Shown: positions 39,860 to 48,605, numbered from the stretch's first letter. The stretch: 64,000 nt of DNA from JANPPS01 sp965246835 (GCA_965246835.1 CBDFFQ010000001.1:3162001-3226000); one strand, 5' to 3'. Numbers and translations are program-made. Notes: generated by a model not told the origin, from the sequence alone.

Positions 39860-41017
39860 ATGTCACGTCAACGGCTGCTTGCCGCTACTCTGCTGACGCC
39901 ATTCGTCTTCCCGATGGTGTCGCACGCCGAGGCCATCAATGGATTGTACATCGGCGCGGGCGTCGGTGCGAATTTCCTGAACGACACCCGTCTGCGCTCG
40001 GCCGACATCGCGGGCACGACGGTCAACCTTGGCAAGACCCGGCAGCGTTTCGACACCGGCATCCGCACCAACGCCAGCATCGGTTACGGCTTCGGCAACG
40101 GCCTGCGGGTCGAGCTGGAGGGCACGTATTTCCAGAACGGCGCGAGCCGCATCGGCCGGTTCGCGCAAGGTGGCGGCGTCGCTGGCAGCACCTTCCAGCC
40201 CTCGGCGACCACGATCACCGGGGACCGGCTGAAATATGGCGGGTTCGTCAACGTGCTGTATGATTTTGATCCGAACGTGCTGTTCGGCCTCGGCAATGCC
40301 AGCCCGTTCCCGATCGCACCCTATATCGGCGCCGGCGCCGGCTATCTGCAAGCCAAGAACAGCAACATTCAAATCCGAAATGATGGCCAGAGCCTGATCC
40401 GCAGCACGGGCACGGACGGCAACTTTGCGTATCAGGCCATCATCGGCGCCGCGTTCCCGATCGAGGCGATCCCAGGGTTTGCGATCACGGCGGAATATCG
40501 TTTCACCGGCATCGCCGACAACACCAACTTCAAGGGCCAGTTCTTTGCGCCGGGCATCGCGACTCGCGCCAATCTGCGGGAAAGCGACCAGTATAATCAC
40601 TCCGCAATGCTCGGCGTGCGGTATGCGTTCAACGCGGCCCCGCCGCCCGCCGCCCCGGCCCCGGCACCTGTGGCCCGGCAGGAGACGTCCCGCAGCTACC
40701 TGGTGTTCTTCGATTGGGACCGGTCTGACCTGACCGATCGCGCCCGGCAGATCATCAACGAGGCGGCGCAGGCCACGACCCGCATCGCCGTCACCCGGAT
40801 CGAGGTCGCCGGCCATACCGACAGTTCCGGCACCGCCCGCTACAATCAGGGCCTGTCGCAGCGCCGGGCACAGGTTGTTGCGGCCGAGCTGGTGCGGCTC
40901 GGCGTGCCTCGGCAGGCCATCACGACGCAGGCGTTCGGCGAGAGCCGTCCGCTGGTGCAGACGGGCAGCGGGGTGCGTGAGCCGCAGAACCGCCGGGTCG
41001 AAATCGTTCTTCGATAG
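39860..41017 (+). CDS. OmpA-family outer membrane protein with N-terminal beta-barrel
   Basis: Outer-membrane porin/anchor of 385 residues. A signal peptide (1-24, ending SHAEA) precedes an eight-strand OmpA-like barrel (about 28-255: GLYIGAGVGANFL, SIGYGFGNGLRVELEGTYF, APYIGAGAGYL, ITAEYRFTG). A Pro/Ala linker (about 258-272) leads to a C-terminal peptidoglycan-binding OmpA domain with YLVFFDWDRSDLT, EVAGHTDSSGTARYNQGLS, RRAQVVAAELVRLGV and NRRVEIVLR. The Asp and Arg that hold diaminopimelate are kept. ATG 39860 follows AGGAG. The 144-base upstream region has no clear promoter that I can name. Confidence 0.92.
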   Translation: MSRQRLLAATLLTPFVFPMVSHAEAINGLYIGAGVGANFLNDTRLRSADIAGTTVNLGKTRQRFDTGIRTNASIGYGFGNGLRVELEGTYFQNGASRIGRFAQGGGVAGSTFQPSATTITGDRLKYGGFVNVLYDFDPNVLFGLGNASPFPIAPYIGAGAGYLQAKNSNIQIRNDGQSLIRSTGTDGNFAYQAIIGAAFPIEAIPGFAITAEYRFTGIADNTNFKGQFFAPGIATRANLRESDQYNHSAMLGVRYAFNAAPPPAAPAPAPVARQETSRSYLVFFDWDRSDLTDRARQIINEAAQATTRIAVTRIEVAGHTDSSGTARYNQGLSQRRAQVVAAELVRLGVPRQAITTQAFGESRPLVQTGSGVREPQNRRVEIVLR

Positions 41018-41025
41018 GGCGGTGC

Positions 41026-41050
41026 GGGGCGGATCCCTCGGGTCCGCCCC
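41026..41050. terminator. Bidirectional hairpin between ompA-like gene and the convergent hydrolase
   Basis: GGGGCGGATCC / GGGTCCGCCCC form an 11-bp stem with one G-T pair and a 3-base loop. It lies 9 bases after the OmpA stop and 2 bases from the end of the convergent gene. No U-run on the plus strand. Confidence 0.55.
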
Positions 41051-41052
41051 GT

Positions 41053-41820
41053 TCAGTCGGCCGCCAGCTTGAGCCCGGCGCAGCGCCCCCGCAGCGCCTG
41101 ACCAAAGCTCGCGAAGATGCCGCGCGAGACCGCATCCACGCCAAAATCGTATTCCGGGTGCCACTGCACCCCCACGACGAAGCCAGGGGCATCCACCAGG
41201 CGCACGGCCTCGATGGTGCCATCGGGCGCCACACCCTCCACAATGAGCCCCGCGCCCAGCTGGTCGATCCCCTGGTTGTGCAGGGAGTTCACGGCAACCC
41301 GGTCCTGCCGTGCCACGCCATGCAGCCAGCTACCGGGTGTCAGGTGCAGCGCGTGCGCCTTGCCCTGCCGGATGCGCGCATCGGGGTGCAGCGGGGTCGA
41401 ATGGTCAAGCCGGCCTGGCAAATCCTGCAGTCGTTGATGCAGCGTGCCGCCGAGCGCAACGTTCAACTCCTGCAAGCCGCGGCAGATCGCCAGGATCGGC
41501 ACCGCCTGGGCGATCGCCGCCCGGATGAGCCGCAGCGTGACCGCGTCCCGCGCCGCGTCCTCGGGCGTGTCGGCGGGGTGCGGTGGTCCGCCATAGAGCG
41601 CAGGCTGCACGTTCGAGCGGCTTCCGGTCAGGATGATGCCATCCACTCGCGACAGCAGCGTCTCGATATCCGCATGGTCGCCGTTGGCCGGCACCAGGAT
41701 CGGGACACCCCCCACCACCTCATCGACCGCACGGACATAGGTGTCGGACGCGCCGTGGCTCCGCATGGCATACTGGCCAAACAGCTTGATGCAGCAAGAG
41801 ATGCCGACGAGGGGCTTCAT
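41053..41820 (-). CDS. Gamma-glutamyl-gamma-aminobutyrate hydrolase-type class I amidotransferase (PuuD-like)
   Basis: Peptidase C26 family protein of 255 residues. The nucleophile is in AICRGLQELN (Cys113) and the catalytic His/Glu in VQWHPEYD; GIILTGSRSNVQPALYGG is also typical. PuuD hydrolyses gamma-glutamyl-GABA in putrescine degradation, but no other puu gene is nearby, so the substrate is open. ATG 41820 starts MKPLVGIS as in the family; an upstream extension would cross the lolA-like stop. Confidence 0.87.
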   Translation of the reverse strand: MKPLVGISCCIKLFGQYAMRSHGASDTYVRAVDEVVGGVPILVPANGDHADIETLLSRVDGIILTGSRSNVQPALYGGPPHPADTPEDAARDAVTLRLIRAAIAQAVPILAICRGLQELNVALGGTLHQRLQDLPGRLDHSTPLHPDARIRQGKAHALHLTPGSWLHGVARQDRVAVNSLHNQGIDQLGAGLIVEGVAPDGTIEAVRLVDAPGFVVGVQWHPEYDFGVDAVSRGIFASFGQALRGRCAGLKLAAD

Positions 41821-41863
41821 GGTCCTATGGTGCACTGCAATGATTGCAATTTGAAGGCAAAAA

Positions 41864-42499
41864 TCAGCCGCCGCCGCCATTGTTTTGAAAGAAACGGGGA
41901 TCGACGAACTGGAACAGTTTGGAATCGTAGGCGCCGCCGAGCTGCACGTTATAGAGCTTGACGCGCGTTTCCTGCCGCTGCGGGTCGATCACCGTCCATT
42001 GCTGCAACGCGAGCGGGGCGTCCGCGAAGATCAGCGTCAGCGTGCCGTCCTGCGGCGACTTCGTGCGTACCAGGCTCACCTGGATCTGTCCGGGCAGGCG
42101 CTGCACCGCCGTGACCGTCACATCCCCCGACAGGCGCAGATTGTCCTGCAGCAGCAGCCCGAGCGGGGTGGAGGTGAGTGGGATATTGCTGGTCTGCTTC
42201 AATTGTGCGTCATGGAACACCAGCAGGCCGTTGCCGCCCACCAGGAGGAACGGGCTGGGCGGATCGTACTGGAACCGTAGCCGGCCGGGCCGCACGAGCC
42301 AGGCTTGTCCCTCGCTGGTGCCGCCATTGGGCGCGATCTGCAGGAAGCGGGAGTGCAGCGCCCGCACGCCGTTGAGGTAGGCCTCGATCCGCTGCAGGTC
42401 GGCACGGTCCTGCGCGGTCAGGGTAGCCGGGCGGAGCTGGGCCTGCGCGTCGACGGCGAGGAGAGAGAGGCTGGTTGCCAGAAGCATTCGACGGTTCAT
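41864..42499 (-). CDS. LolA-like outer-membrane lipoprotein carrier protein
   Basis: Periplasmic protein of 211 residues with a signal peptide (MNRRMLLATSLSLLAVDAQA). The mature part has the LolA beta-sheet pattern: AYLNGVRALHSRFLQIAPNG, QAWLVRPGRLRFQYDPPSP, DAQLKQTSNIPLTSTPLGLL and LIFADAPLALQQWTVID. LolA ferries lipoproteins through the periplasm. This sequence matches the LolA/DUF1571-like group broadly, so I do not assign lolA itself. The C-terminus ends in four glycines. It is divergent from the small gene at 42599. Confidence 0.82.
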   Translation of the reverse strand: MNRRMLLATSLSLLAVDAQAQLRPATLTAQDRADLQRIEAYLNGVRALHSRFLQIAPNGGTSEGQAWLVRPGRLRFQYDPPSPFLLVGGNGLLVFHDAQLKQTSNIPLTSTPLGLLLQDNLRLSGDVTVTAVQRLPGQIQVSLVRTKSPQDGTLTLIFADAPLALQQWTVIDPQRQETRVKLYNVQLGGAYDSKLFQFVDPRFFQNNGGGG

Positions 42500-42546
42500 G
42501 GCGCCCCATGTGGCATGGAGCGGCCCCAAGTTGAAGGCCGGTAGCG

Positions 42547-42572
42547 GGAACGGATTTGGTGCGGCCCGCGTT
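42547..42572 (+). promoter_or_regulatory. EcfG-type promoter, perfect consensus match
   Basis: GGAAC (42547-42551), 17-base spacer, CGTT (42569-42572). It is exact to the GGAAC-N16/17-CGTT consensus of general stress sigma factors and lies 26 bases before ATG 42599. The bases after it (CGTTCA, later CCAGGAGG) resemble those before the 39446 gene. Confidence 0.7.
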
Positions 42573-42598
42573 CAACCAGCGAACCAGGAGGAAGCGCA

Positions 42599-42778
42599 AT
42601 GGCCGAGGACCCCAAGACAGGCACGGAAACGACCGGCACCACCGGCGCCCCGAACCCCAAGACCGGCAGCAGCGACGCCGCCCGCGGAGTGGGCGGGCAC
42701 AGCAAGGATGCGAGCCATGAACCCGGCGCCCCCGCCGGGTATGTCGAGCAGGGCAAGCCCGCCACCAAGCCCAGCTAG
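42599..42778 (+). CDS. Small hydrophilic, probably disordered protein
   Basis: Protein of 59 residues made almost only of Gly, Thr, Lys, Pro, Asp and Ala: MAEDPKTGTETTGTTGAPNP, then SSDAARGVGGHSKDASHEPG and YVEQGKPATKPS. No family recognised; composition suggests a hydrophilin-like stress protein. The evidence that it is a gene is AGGAGG before the ATG plus a perfect EcfG-type promoter at the right distance. Its TAG overlaps, tail to tail, the stop of the esterase on the other strand. Confidence 0.7.
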   Translation: MAEDPKTGTETTGTTGAPNPKTGSSDAARGVGGHSKDASHEPGAPAGYVEQGKPATKPS

Positions 42779-43917
42779 GACCGCAGCAGCCCGGCGGCCC
42801 GCAGCGCCTTCTCGATCACGGCGCCGGGGCCCCCGGGCAGTCCGAGCGCGGGCAATCCGAGCGTGGGCAGGTTGAGCTTGGGCAACGGGATACGAGGGAT
42901 CCGCGCCGTCCGCTCCGGGACACAAGCCGTCTCAGGCGCGGCGGTCAGCAAGCCCCAGCTCCGGGCGATGTGATAACTCGATCCGATCCCGGCCTCGAGC
43001 ATATGCGGCCCGGCCTTTCCAACGCGCCGATCCACGTCCGCGGACTGTGTCGACAGGGGCGTGCCATGCCCCATGCCTGGCACGAGATAGGTCTCGAGAA
43101 CGGTCTCCCCGGCATCGTTCCGCCAACTCGCATGCTCGGTTTCGTCGACCTGGTCCCGCGCGGTGGGGTTGGAAGACAGGCCCATCACGTCGGACCATTG
43201 CTTGGCCAGCTCGATCGCGTTCACCGGCTTGACCGTGGTGTCGCCCGAGCCTTGCCAGATCTGCACGCCGGGCCACGGCCCCCGGTGGGATGAGGCGGCG
43301 CGCACCAGGTCTCCCCAGTGCCGGGGAGTCTGGACGGTGCCTTGGAACATCGCCTCGAACGCGCCCGGCACGGAGGTGGCGGCGCCGTGCGGCAGGCCGG
43401 CGATGATGGCGCCGCCGGCGAACACCTCCGGATAGGCGGCCAGCATGGACGCGGTCATGGCGCCGCCGGCGGAGAGGCCGGTGACGGTGATACGGGCCGG
43501 GTCGATCGCGTGGTCCCGCACCATGCGGGCGATCATCTGCCGGATCGACTCGGCCTCCCCCCCGACCCGCGCGACGTCGGTGGGTTGGAACCAGTTGAAG
43601 CAGAGATTGGGGTTGTTGGCGCGCTGCTGCTCCGGATACAGGACGGCAAAGCCATGCCGCCGGGCCAGGGTGGACCAGCCGGCGCCCTGGTCGTAGCTCG
43701 ATGCGGTCTGGGTGCAGCCATGCAATACGACGACGAGCGGCGCCCCGGGTTGCATCGTGTCGGGCACGAAGGACCACATCCCGAGGGCGCCGGGGTTGCT
43801 GCCGAAATCCGTTGTCTCGACCAGGCTTTGCTCACCAGGGCTCATCGGCTGTCCAGCCCTGACCCGGGACGCGTTGAGCTTCGCAAGCTGCGCGATAGTG
43901 TCGCCTAGGCCGGGCAT
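42775..43917 (-). CDS. PHB-depolymerase-family esterase
   Basis: Alpha/beta hydrolase of 380 residues in the esterase PHB-depolymerase family, which splits polyhydroxyalkanoate or feruloyl/acetyl esters. The oxyanion region is VVLHGCTQTASSYDQGAGW, and the lipase box GLSAGG holds Ser149. IWQGSGDTTVKP and VPGMGHGTP carry the Asp and His. There is no signal peptide, so it is probably intracellular or exported another way. The C-terminal tail (about 340-380) has short leucine/proline repeats (KLNLPTLGLPALGLPGG) absent from most relatives. ATG 43917 starts MPGLGDTIAQLA; upstream open frame crosses the terminator region. Confidence 0.85.
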   Translation of the reverse strand: MPGLGDTIAQLAKLNASRVRAGQPMSPGEQSLVETTDFGSNPGALGMWSFVPDTMQPGAPLVVVLHGCTQTASSYDQGAGWSTLARRHGFAVLYPEQQRANNPNLCFNWFQPTDVARVGGEAESIRQMIARMVRDHAIDPARITVTGLSAGGAMTASMLAAYPEVFAGGAIIAGLPHGAATSVPGAFEAMFQGTVQTPRHWGDLVRAASSHRGPWPGVQIWQGSGDTTVKPVNAIELAKQWSDVMGLSSNPTARDQVDETEHASWRNDAGETVLETYLVPGMGHGTPLSTQSADVDRRVGKAGPHMLEAGIGSSYHIARSWGLLTAAPETACVPERTARIPRIPLPKLNLPTLGLPALGLPGGPGAVIEKALRAAGLLRS

Positions 43918-43968
43918 CGGGCATGACTTTCTGTGGTTTCGAGCACGATTAACGTACGTGACTCGAAA

Positions 43969-43985
43969 ATGGTGCGCCGCACCAT
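43969..43985 (-). terminator. Hairpin between the nitronate-monooxygenase-like gene and the esterase
   Basis: ATGGTGCG and CGCACCAT arms (43969-43976, 43978-43985) around one base; a practical loop would be CGGCG. On the minus strand it is followed by TTTT, 3 bases past the stem region of the upstream gene, as in an intrinsic terminator. It could instead be an operator for the esterase gene. Confidence 0.4.
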
Positions 43986-43988
43986 AAA

Positions 43989-44939
43989 TTACATCAAGCG
44001 GGCGCGCGATGCGGCGTATTCGCGGTGCAAACGGGCCACCAGCTCCGCGGCCGTCACCACACGGTCGACGGCGCCGATCCCTTGGCCGGAGCCCCAGATG
44101 TCTTTCCATGCCTTTGGTTTGCCGGCGCCGAAATCCATCTTGGACGGGTCGGAGCGTGGGAGGTTGTCGGGATCGAGCCCGTTGGCTTCGAGGCTGCCGC
44201 GCAGGTAGTTGCCGTGCACGCCGGTGATGAGGTCGGTATAGACGATGCTGCTCGCGCGCCCATCCACGATGGCCTGCTTGTAGGCCTCGGCCGCATTCGC
44301 CTCCGTGGTGGCGATGAAGGCGGAGCCGACATAGGCGAGGTCCGCCCCCATCGCCAATGCCGCCAGCACCGCGCCGCCATTGGCGATGGCGCCGGACAGG
44401 GCGACCGGGCCCTGGAACCAGGCGCGGATCTCCTGGATGAGCGCGAAGGGTGAGATCGTGCCGGCATGCCCGCCCGCACCGGCCGCCACCGCGATCAGGC
44501 CGTCGGCGCCCTTCTCGATCGCCTTGCGGGCGAAGCGGTCGTCGATCACGTCATGCATCACGATGCCGCCATAGGAGTGCACGGCGTCGTTCACTTCCGG
44601 CCGGGCACCCAATGAGGTGATGACCAGTGGCACTTTATGGCGGACGCACACCGCCATGTCGTGTTCCAGCCGTTCGTTGGAGCGGTGCACGATCTGGTTG
44701 ACGGCAAAGGGGGCGGCCGGGTGGTCCGGGTGTGCGGCGTCATGCTCGGCCAGCGCGTCTTGGATGCGTTCGATCCACTCCGCCAGCTTGTCCGCGGGGC
44801 GGGCGTTCAGCGCCGGGAAGGAGCCGACGATGCCGGCCTTGCACTGCGCGATCACCAAATCGGGATTGGAGATGATGAACAGCGGCGCCGCGATCACGGG
44901 AAGCGACAGGCGGCCATCGAGCACGGGGGGAAGGGTCAT
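43989..44939 (-). CDS. Nitronate monooxygenase / 2-nitropropane dioxygenase-family flavoprotein
   Basis: FMN-dependent TIM-barrel enzyme of 316 residues. Family positions include VIAAPLFIISNPDLVIAQC, GSFPALNARP, the catalytic-region AVAAGAGGHAGT, SGAIANGGAVLAALAMGADL and the phosphate-binding VGSAFIATTEA. These enzymes oxidise alkyl nitronates or act as NADH:quinone reductases or enoyl reductases; which applies is not clear. ATG 44939 is in GAGATGCTGGCATG. It is divergent from the Liv operon. Confidence 0.86.
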   Translation of the reverse strand: MTLPPVLDGRLSLPVIAAPLFIISNPDLVIAQCKAGIVGSFPALNARPADKLAEWIERIQDALAEHDAAHPDHPAAPFAVNQIVHRSNERLEHDMAVCVRHKVPLVITSLGARPEVNDAVHSYGGIVMHDVIDDRFARKAIEKGADGLIAVAAGAGGHAGTISPFALIQEIRAWFQGPVALSGAIANGGAVLAALAMGADLAYVGSAFIATTEANAAEAYKQAIVDGRASSIVYTDLITGVHGNYLRGSLEANGLDPDNLPRSDPSKMDFGAGKPKAWKDIWGSGQGIGAVDRVVTAAELVARLHREYAASRARLM

Positions 44940-45051
44940 GCCAGCATCTCGCACAGCCCGGCCGGAGCCGGTCAAGATCGGCGTTGACGCGCGGCCCGGC
45001 GCCAGGAAGGATCGGCCCGAACGCGCCAGCCAAGGCGCCCGGAGGAACCCC

Positions 45052-46266
45052 ATGCTCGCACGCCTCGCCCTTGCTGCCGCCCTGCTCGTTCCCTTGATGG
45101 CGCGGGCCGACGAAGTCGTGCGCATCGCGTATATCGACCCGCTGAGCGGCTCCTTGGCGGCCACGGGGCAGTTGGGGGAGCAGCATTTCCGCTTCGCGAT
45201 CGATCGCGTGAACGCCTCGGGCGCCGCCGGGCCCGGGCGCCGGCTGGAGCTCGTGGCGCTCGATAACGAGGTGAGCCCCGAGAAGTCGTTGACCCTGCTG
45301 CGCAAGGCGATCGATGACGGCATCCACTACGTGACGCAGGGGAATGGCAGCTCCGTCGCGTTCGCGCTCTCGGACGCGATCGGCAAGAACAACCGCCGCG
45401 CGCCGGAGCAGGCGGTCATGTTCCTGAATTACGCGGCCGTCGATCCCGGCCTCACCAACGACAAATGCATCTGGTGGCATTTCCGGTTCGATGCCGACGT
45501 GGACATGAAGATGCGGGCGCTGACCGACTATTTGGTCAGTCAGGCGCAGGTGAAGAAGGTCTATATCTTCAACCCGGACTACTCATTCGGCCAATCCGTG
45601 GAAAAGGCGGCGCAGGCGATGCTGGCCAATCGGCGGCCGGACCTCGAGGTGGTGGCGGCGGAGCGGGTGCCGTTGGGCCGGGTCAAGGATTTCACGCCGT
45701 ATGTGCAGAAATTCCAGGCGGCCGGGGCCGATGCGGTCGTCACAGGCAACTGGGGCGCCGACCTCTCACTGCTGGTGAAGGCGGCGGCGGATAGCGGCTA
45801 CAAGGGCGCCTTCTTCACCTACTACCTGGGTGGCAGCGACGTGATGCCGGCGGTCACGCCAGCCGGCCGCGGGTATGCCCAGATCGCGGAGTATCACGCC
45901 AATCTCGGCAAGCCGGAGCTGGAGGAGATGGCGGCCGCGTTCCAGAAGCAATACGGCACCGCGTTCTATTACGGCCGCATCGTGACCGAGATCGACATGC
46001 TGGCCGCCGCCATGAAGCAGGCCAACAGCTCCGACCCGGCCAAGGTCGGTGCCGTGCTGTCCACCATGCGCATGCAGACGCCGCTGGGCGAGGTGCAGAT
46101 GCGGGAGGACAACCACCAGCTGCTGCAGCCGATGTTCCTGTCGACGTTGGAGCCCGGGCAGAAATTCGTGTTCCCGGAAAGCCAGCTCGGCTTCCGCACC
46201 GTGAGCCGGATCGAAGCCGAGGCGCAGCGCCTGCCGACCACGTGCAAGTTCACGCCACCGTCTTGA
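45052..46266 (+). CDS. LivK-type periplasmic substrate-binding protein
   Basis: Solute-binding protein of 404 residues for a HAAT-family ABC importer. A signal peptide (MLARLALAAALLVPLMARA) precedes the two-lobe binding fold: RIAYIDPLSGSLAATGQLG, ELVALDNEVSPEKSL, VTQGNGSSVAFALSDAIG and KVYIFNPDYSFGQSVEKAAQ. GGAGG lies before ATG 45052. It opens the livKHMGF-fadB unit. Such receptors bind amino acids, urea, or aromatic and aliphatic acids; the coupled beta-oxidation genes favour an acid. Confidence 0.9.
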   Translation: MLARLALAAALLVPLMARADEVVRIAYIDPLSGSLAATGQLGEQHFRFAIDRVNASGAAGPGRRLELVALDNEVSPEKSLTLLRKAIDDGIHYVTQGNGSSVAFALSDAIGKNNRRAPEQAVMFLNYAAVDPGLTNDKCIWWHFRFDADVDMKMRALTDYLVSQAQVKKVYIFNPDYSFGQSVEKAAQAMLANRRPDLEVVAAERVPLGRVKDFTPYVQKFQAAGADAVVTGNWGADLSLLVKAAADSGYKGAFFTYYLGGSDVMPAVTPAGRGYAQIAEYHANLGKPELEEMAAAFQKQYGTAFYYGRIVTEIDMLAAAMKQANSSDPAKVGAVLSTMRMQTPLGEVQMREDNHQLLQPMFLSTLEPGQKFVFPESQLGFRTVSRIEAEAQRLPTTCKFTPPS

Positions 46267-46273
46267 GAAGCGC

Positions 46274-47218
46274 ATGGAGCAGCTTGCCCTCGTTCTCCTG
46301 AACGGCCTGGTCTATGGGCTGCTGCTGTTCATGCTGTCGGTGGGGCTCACGCTCATCTTCGGCATGATGGGCGTGCTGAACCTGGCGCATGCCAGCTTCT
46401 ACATGCTGGGCGCGTTCCTGGCCTACACCGTCAGCATCCGCATCGGCTTCTGGCCGGCCCTCGTGATCGTGCCGGTGGTGGTCGGCGCGATCGGCGCCGT
46501 GGTGGAGCGGTATGGCCTGCGGGCCGTGCACCGGCATGGGCACGTGGCGGAATTGCTGTTCACCTTCGGGTTGGCCTTCATCATCGGGGAGATCGTGCCG
46601 CTGATCTGGGGCCGGGTGCCGGTGCCCTACCGCGTACCGGCGGCGCTGGATTTTCCGTTGTTCACCGTGGCGGGCAATGCCTATCCGGCTTATCGCCTGT
46701 TCATGATGGCCGTGGCGGTCGCGATGTTCCTGGCGCTGTTCGCGGCATTGGCGCGCACGCGGCTGGGATTGGTGGTGCGGGCGGCGCTGACGCATCCGGA
46801 GATGGTGGGCATGCTGGGGCATGACGTGCCGCGGGTTTTTACGCTCGTGTTCGGCGCCGGGTGCGCGCTGGCGGGGCTGGCGGGGGTGATCGCGGGCAAC
46901 GCCTTCACCACGGAGCCCGGCATGGCGCGGGCGTTGGGCGGCGTCGTGTTCGCGATCGTGGTGATGGGCGGGCTGGGCTCGATCTGGGGGGCGCTGGTGG
47001 CGTCCTTGCTGATCGGCCTGGTGCAAACCGCCAGCATCAGCCTCGACCTGCCTTTGGGCACCGCGCTGGCGCGCATGGGCGTGCCGGTGAACACGGCCGT
47101 GCTGTCCGATCTGTGGAGCATCACGGTGGCGCGGGTGGCGCCGGTGGTGCCGTATGTGTTGCTAATCCTGGTGCTGGTGGTGCGGCCGCGCGGGCTCATG
47201 GGGACGCGCAGCGCATGA
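46274..47218 (+). CDS. LivH-type ABC permease
   Basis: Inner-membrane permease of 314 residues with about eight helices: LNGLVYGLLLFMLSVGLTL, MGVLNLAHASFYMLGAFLA (the conserved LNLAHG-like segment), LAGLAGVIAGN and MGGLGSIWGALVASLLIGL. The segment GLGSIWGALVASLLIG carries the EAA-like contact to the ATPase. It lies 7 bases after livK. Confidence 0.92.
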   Translation: MEQLALVLLNGLVYGLLLFMLSVGLTLIFGMMGVLNLAHASFYMLGAFLAYTVSIRIGFWPALVIVPVVVGAIGAVVERYGLRAVHRHGHVAELLFTFGLAFIIGEIVPLIWGRVPVPYRVPAALDFPLFTVAGNAYPAYRLFMMAVAVAMFLALFAALARTRLGLVVRAALTHPEMVGMLGHDVPRVFTLVFGAGCALAGLAGVIAGNAFTTEPGMARALGGVVFAIVVMGGLGSIWGALVASLLIGLVQTASISLDLPLGTALARMGVPVNTAVLSDLWSITVARVAPVVPYVLLILVLVVRPRGLMGTRSA

Positions 47219-47230
47219 ACGGCTTCTGCT

Positions 47231-47254
47231 CCCTCTCCCGCTGGCGGGAGAGGG
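47231..47254. repeat. Palindromic repeat copy 1 (CCCTCTCCCGC type)
   Basis: Perfect inverted repeat CCCTCTCCCGC (47231-47241) and GCGGGAGAGGG (47244-47254) with a 2-base loop, 12 bases after the LivH stop. The same element recurs at 47316-47339 and 52121-52144. Confidence 0.8.
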
Positions 47255-47315
47255 CCGGGTTGAGGATGGGGCGACACGCGCCGATTTCCGGCTTTGGGAC
47301 CCCACCCTCTCCCAA

Positions 47316-47339
47316 CCCTCTCCCGCTAGCGAAAGAGGG
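47316..47339. repeat. Palindromic repeat copy 2 (imperfect)
   Basis: CCCTCTCCCGC (47316-47326), loop TA, GCGAAAGAGGG (47329-47339), with two G-to-A changes in the right arm. It lies just before the LivM start and may supply its ribosome site (GAGGG). With copy 1 it brackets the LivH-LivM gap. Confidence 0.7.
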
Positions 47340-47348
47340 CTTTTGACA

Positions 47349-48605
47349 GTGGCCGGCTCCCCAGCCGCAACTCGCCCGGCACCCGCTTGGCGCACGGCGC
47401 TGCCATGGCTGCTCGTCGCCCTCCTCGCCCTCGCGCTCCCGCATGTCGTGCCCGGCGGCTTCGGCTTGTCGCTGCTGTGCCGCATGGGGATCGCGATCGT
47501 GTTCGCGCTCAGCTTCAACATGCTGCTGGGGCAGGGGGGCATGCTCGATTTCGGGCATGCGGTGTTCCTGGGGCTCGGCGGGTTCCTGGCCATGCACGCG
47601 CTGCGGCTGGCCGATGCCGGGTGGCCGGTGCCGTTGCCGGTGCTGCCGCTGGTGGGCGCGGCCGGCGGGCTTCTGGCGGCGCTGCTGGCGGGGTGGGTCG
47701 CGACGCGCCGGGCCGGGACGGCGTTCGCGATGATCACGCTGGGCGTGGCGGAGCTGGTGGTGGCCGTCGTGTTGCTGCTGCCGGGGGCGTTCGGCGGCGA
47801 GGAGGGGCTGTCCGGTGACCGGTCCGCCGGGCCGCGCGTGCTGGGCTATGATTTCGGGTCGCAGATCCAGGCCTACTACCTGATCGCGGCCTGGGCGTGG
47901 GTCAGTGCGGTGTTGATGTGGCTCTACACGCGCACACCCTTGGGCCGCCTGGCCAATGCGGTGCGGGACAATGCGGAGCGCGTCGGCTTCGTGGGTTACG
48001 ACCCGGCCCGCATCCGCCGGGTCGTGTTCGCGCTCAGCGGGCTGTTCGCGGGTGTGGCCGGCGGGCTCGCGGCGCTGAACGATGAGATCGTGACATCCGG
48101 CAACATGGGACCGGACTCCTCGGCCTCCGTGCTGTTGATGACGTTCATCGGCGGCATCGGCACGTTCTGGGGGCCGGTGCTGGGGGCGGTGTTGATCACT
48201 TTCTTATCCGTGGCGCTCAGCACGGTGACGGATGCGTGGCAGCTCTATTCCGGGCTGCTATTCGTGGCGATGGTGGTGTGGGCGCCTCAGGGCCTCTCGG
48301 GCATCATTCTCGCGCATACGCCGCTGGCGCGGGTCGGGCGGCTGGGGCGGCTCATGCCGTCCTATGCGGCGGTGGCGCCGGGCTTGGCGCTCGCCGTGGC
48401 GGGGGTGATCGGGTTGGCGGAGATGGCGTTCCGGCTGCAATCCGTGCGCAACGGGGCCGTGCCGCGACGGCTGCTGGGCCTGGCGGCGGACCCGCGGGAC
48501 CTTCTGCCGTGGGCGGTTGCGGCGGCATTGCTGGTCATCGGCGCCTGGCTGCTCCGACGCACCTGGCCCGGCGCCCGCGCCGCCTGGCAGGACGCCGCGG
48601 CATGA
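47349..48605 (+). CDS. LivM-type ABC permease
   Basis: Second permease, 418 residues, about ten helices. It has the conserved FALSFNMLLGQGGMLDFGHA, GTAFAMITLGVAELV and LTTF-like MTFIGGIGTFWGPVLGA segments. A cytoplasmic tail with extra hydrophobic stretches (about 330-418) is longer than in LivM of enteric bacteria. GTG 47349 is 9 bases after GAGGG; TTG 47343 is the alternative. The stop overlaps LivG (ATGA). Confidence 0.9.
   Translation: MAGSPAATRPAPAWRTALPWLLVALLALALPHVVPGGFGLSLLCRMGIAIVFALSFNMLLGQGGMLDFGHAVFLGLGGFLAMHALRLADAGWPVPLPVLPLVGAAGGLLAALLAGWVATRRAGTAFAMITLGVAELVVAVVLLLPGAFGGEEGLSGDRSAGPRVLGYDFGSQIQAYYLIAAWAWVSAVLMWLYTRTPLGRLANAVRDNAERVGFVGYDPARIRRVVFALSGLFAGVAGGLAALNDEIVTSGNMGPDSSASVLLMTFIGGIGTFWGPVLGAVLITFLSVALSTVTDAWQLYSGLLFVAMVVWAPQGLSGIILAHTPLARVGRLGRLMPSYAAVAPGLALAVAGVIGLAEMAFRLQSVRNGAVPRRLLGLAADPRDLLPWAVAAALLVIGAWLLRRTWPGARAAWQDAAA

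Noticed and set aside
41821..41880. Longer start for the PuuD-like hydrolase at 41880
   Set aside because: It would overlap the lolA-like stop, and MKPLVGIS matches the family N-terminus.
43989..44939. Enoyl-ACP reductase FabK
   Set aside because: The sequence fits the broad nitronate monooxygenase family equally well and no fatty-acid synthesis genes are nearby.
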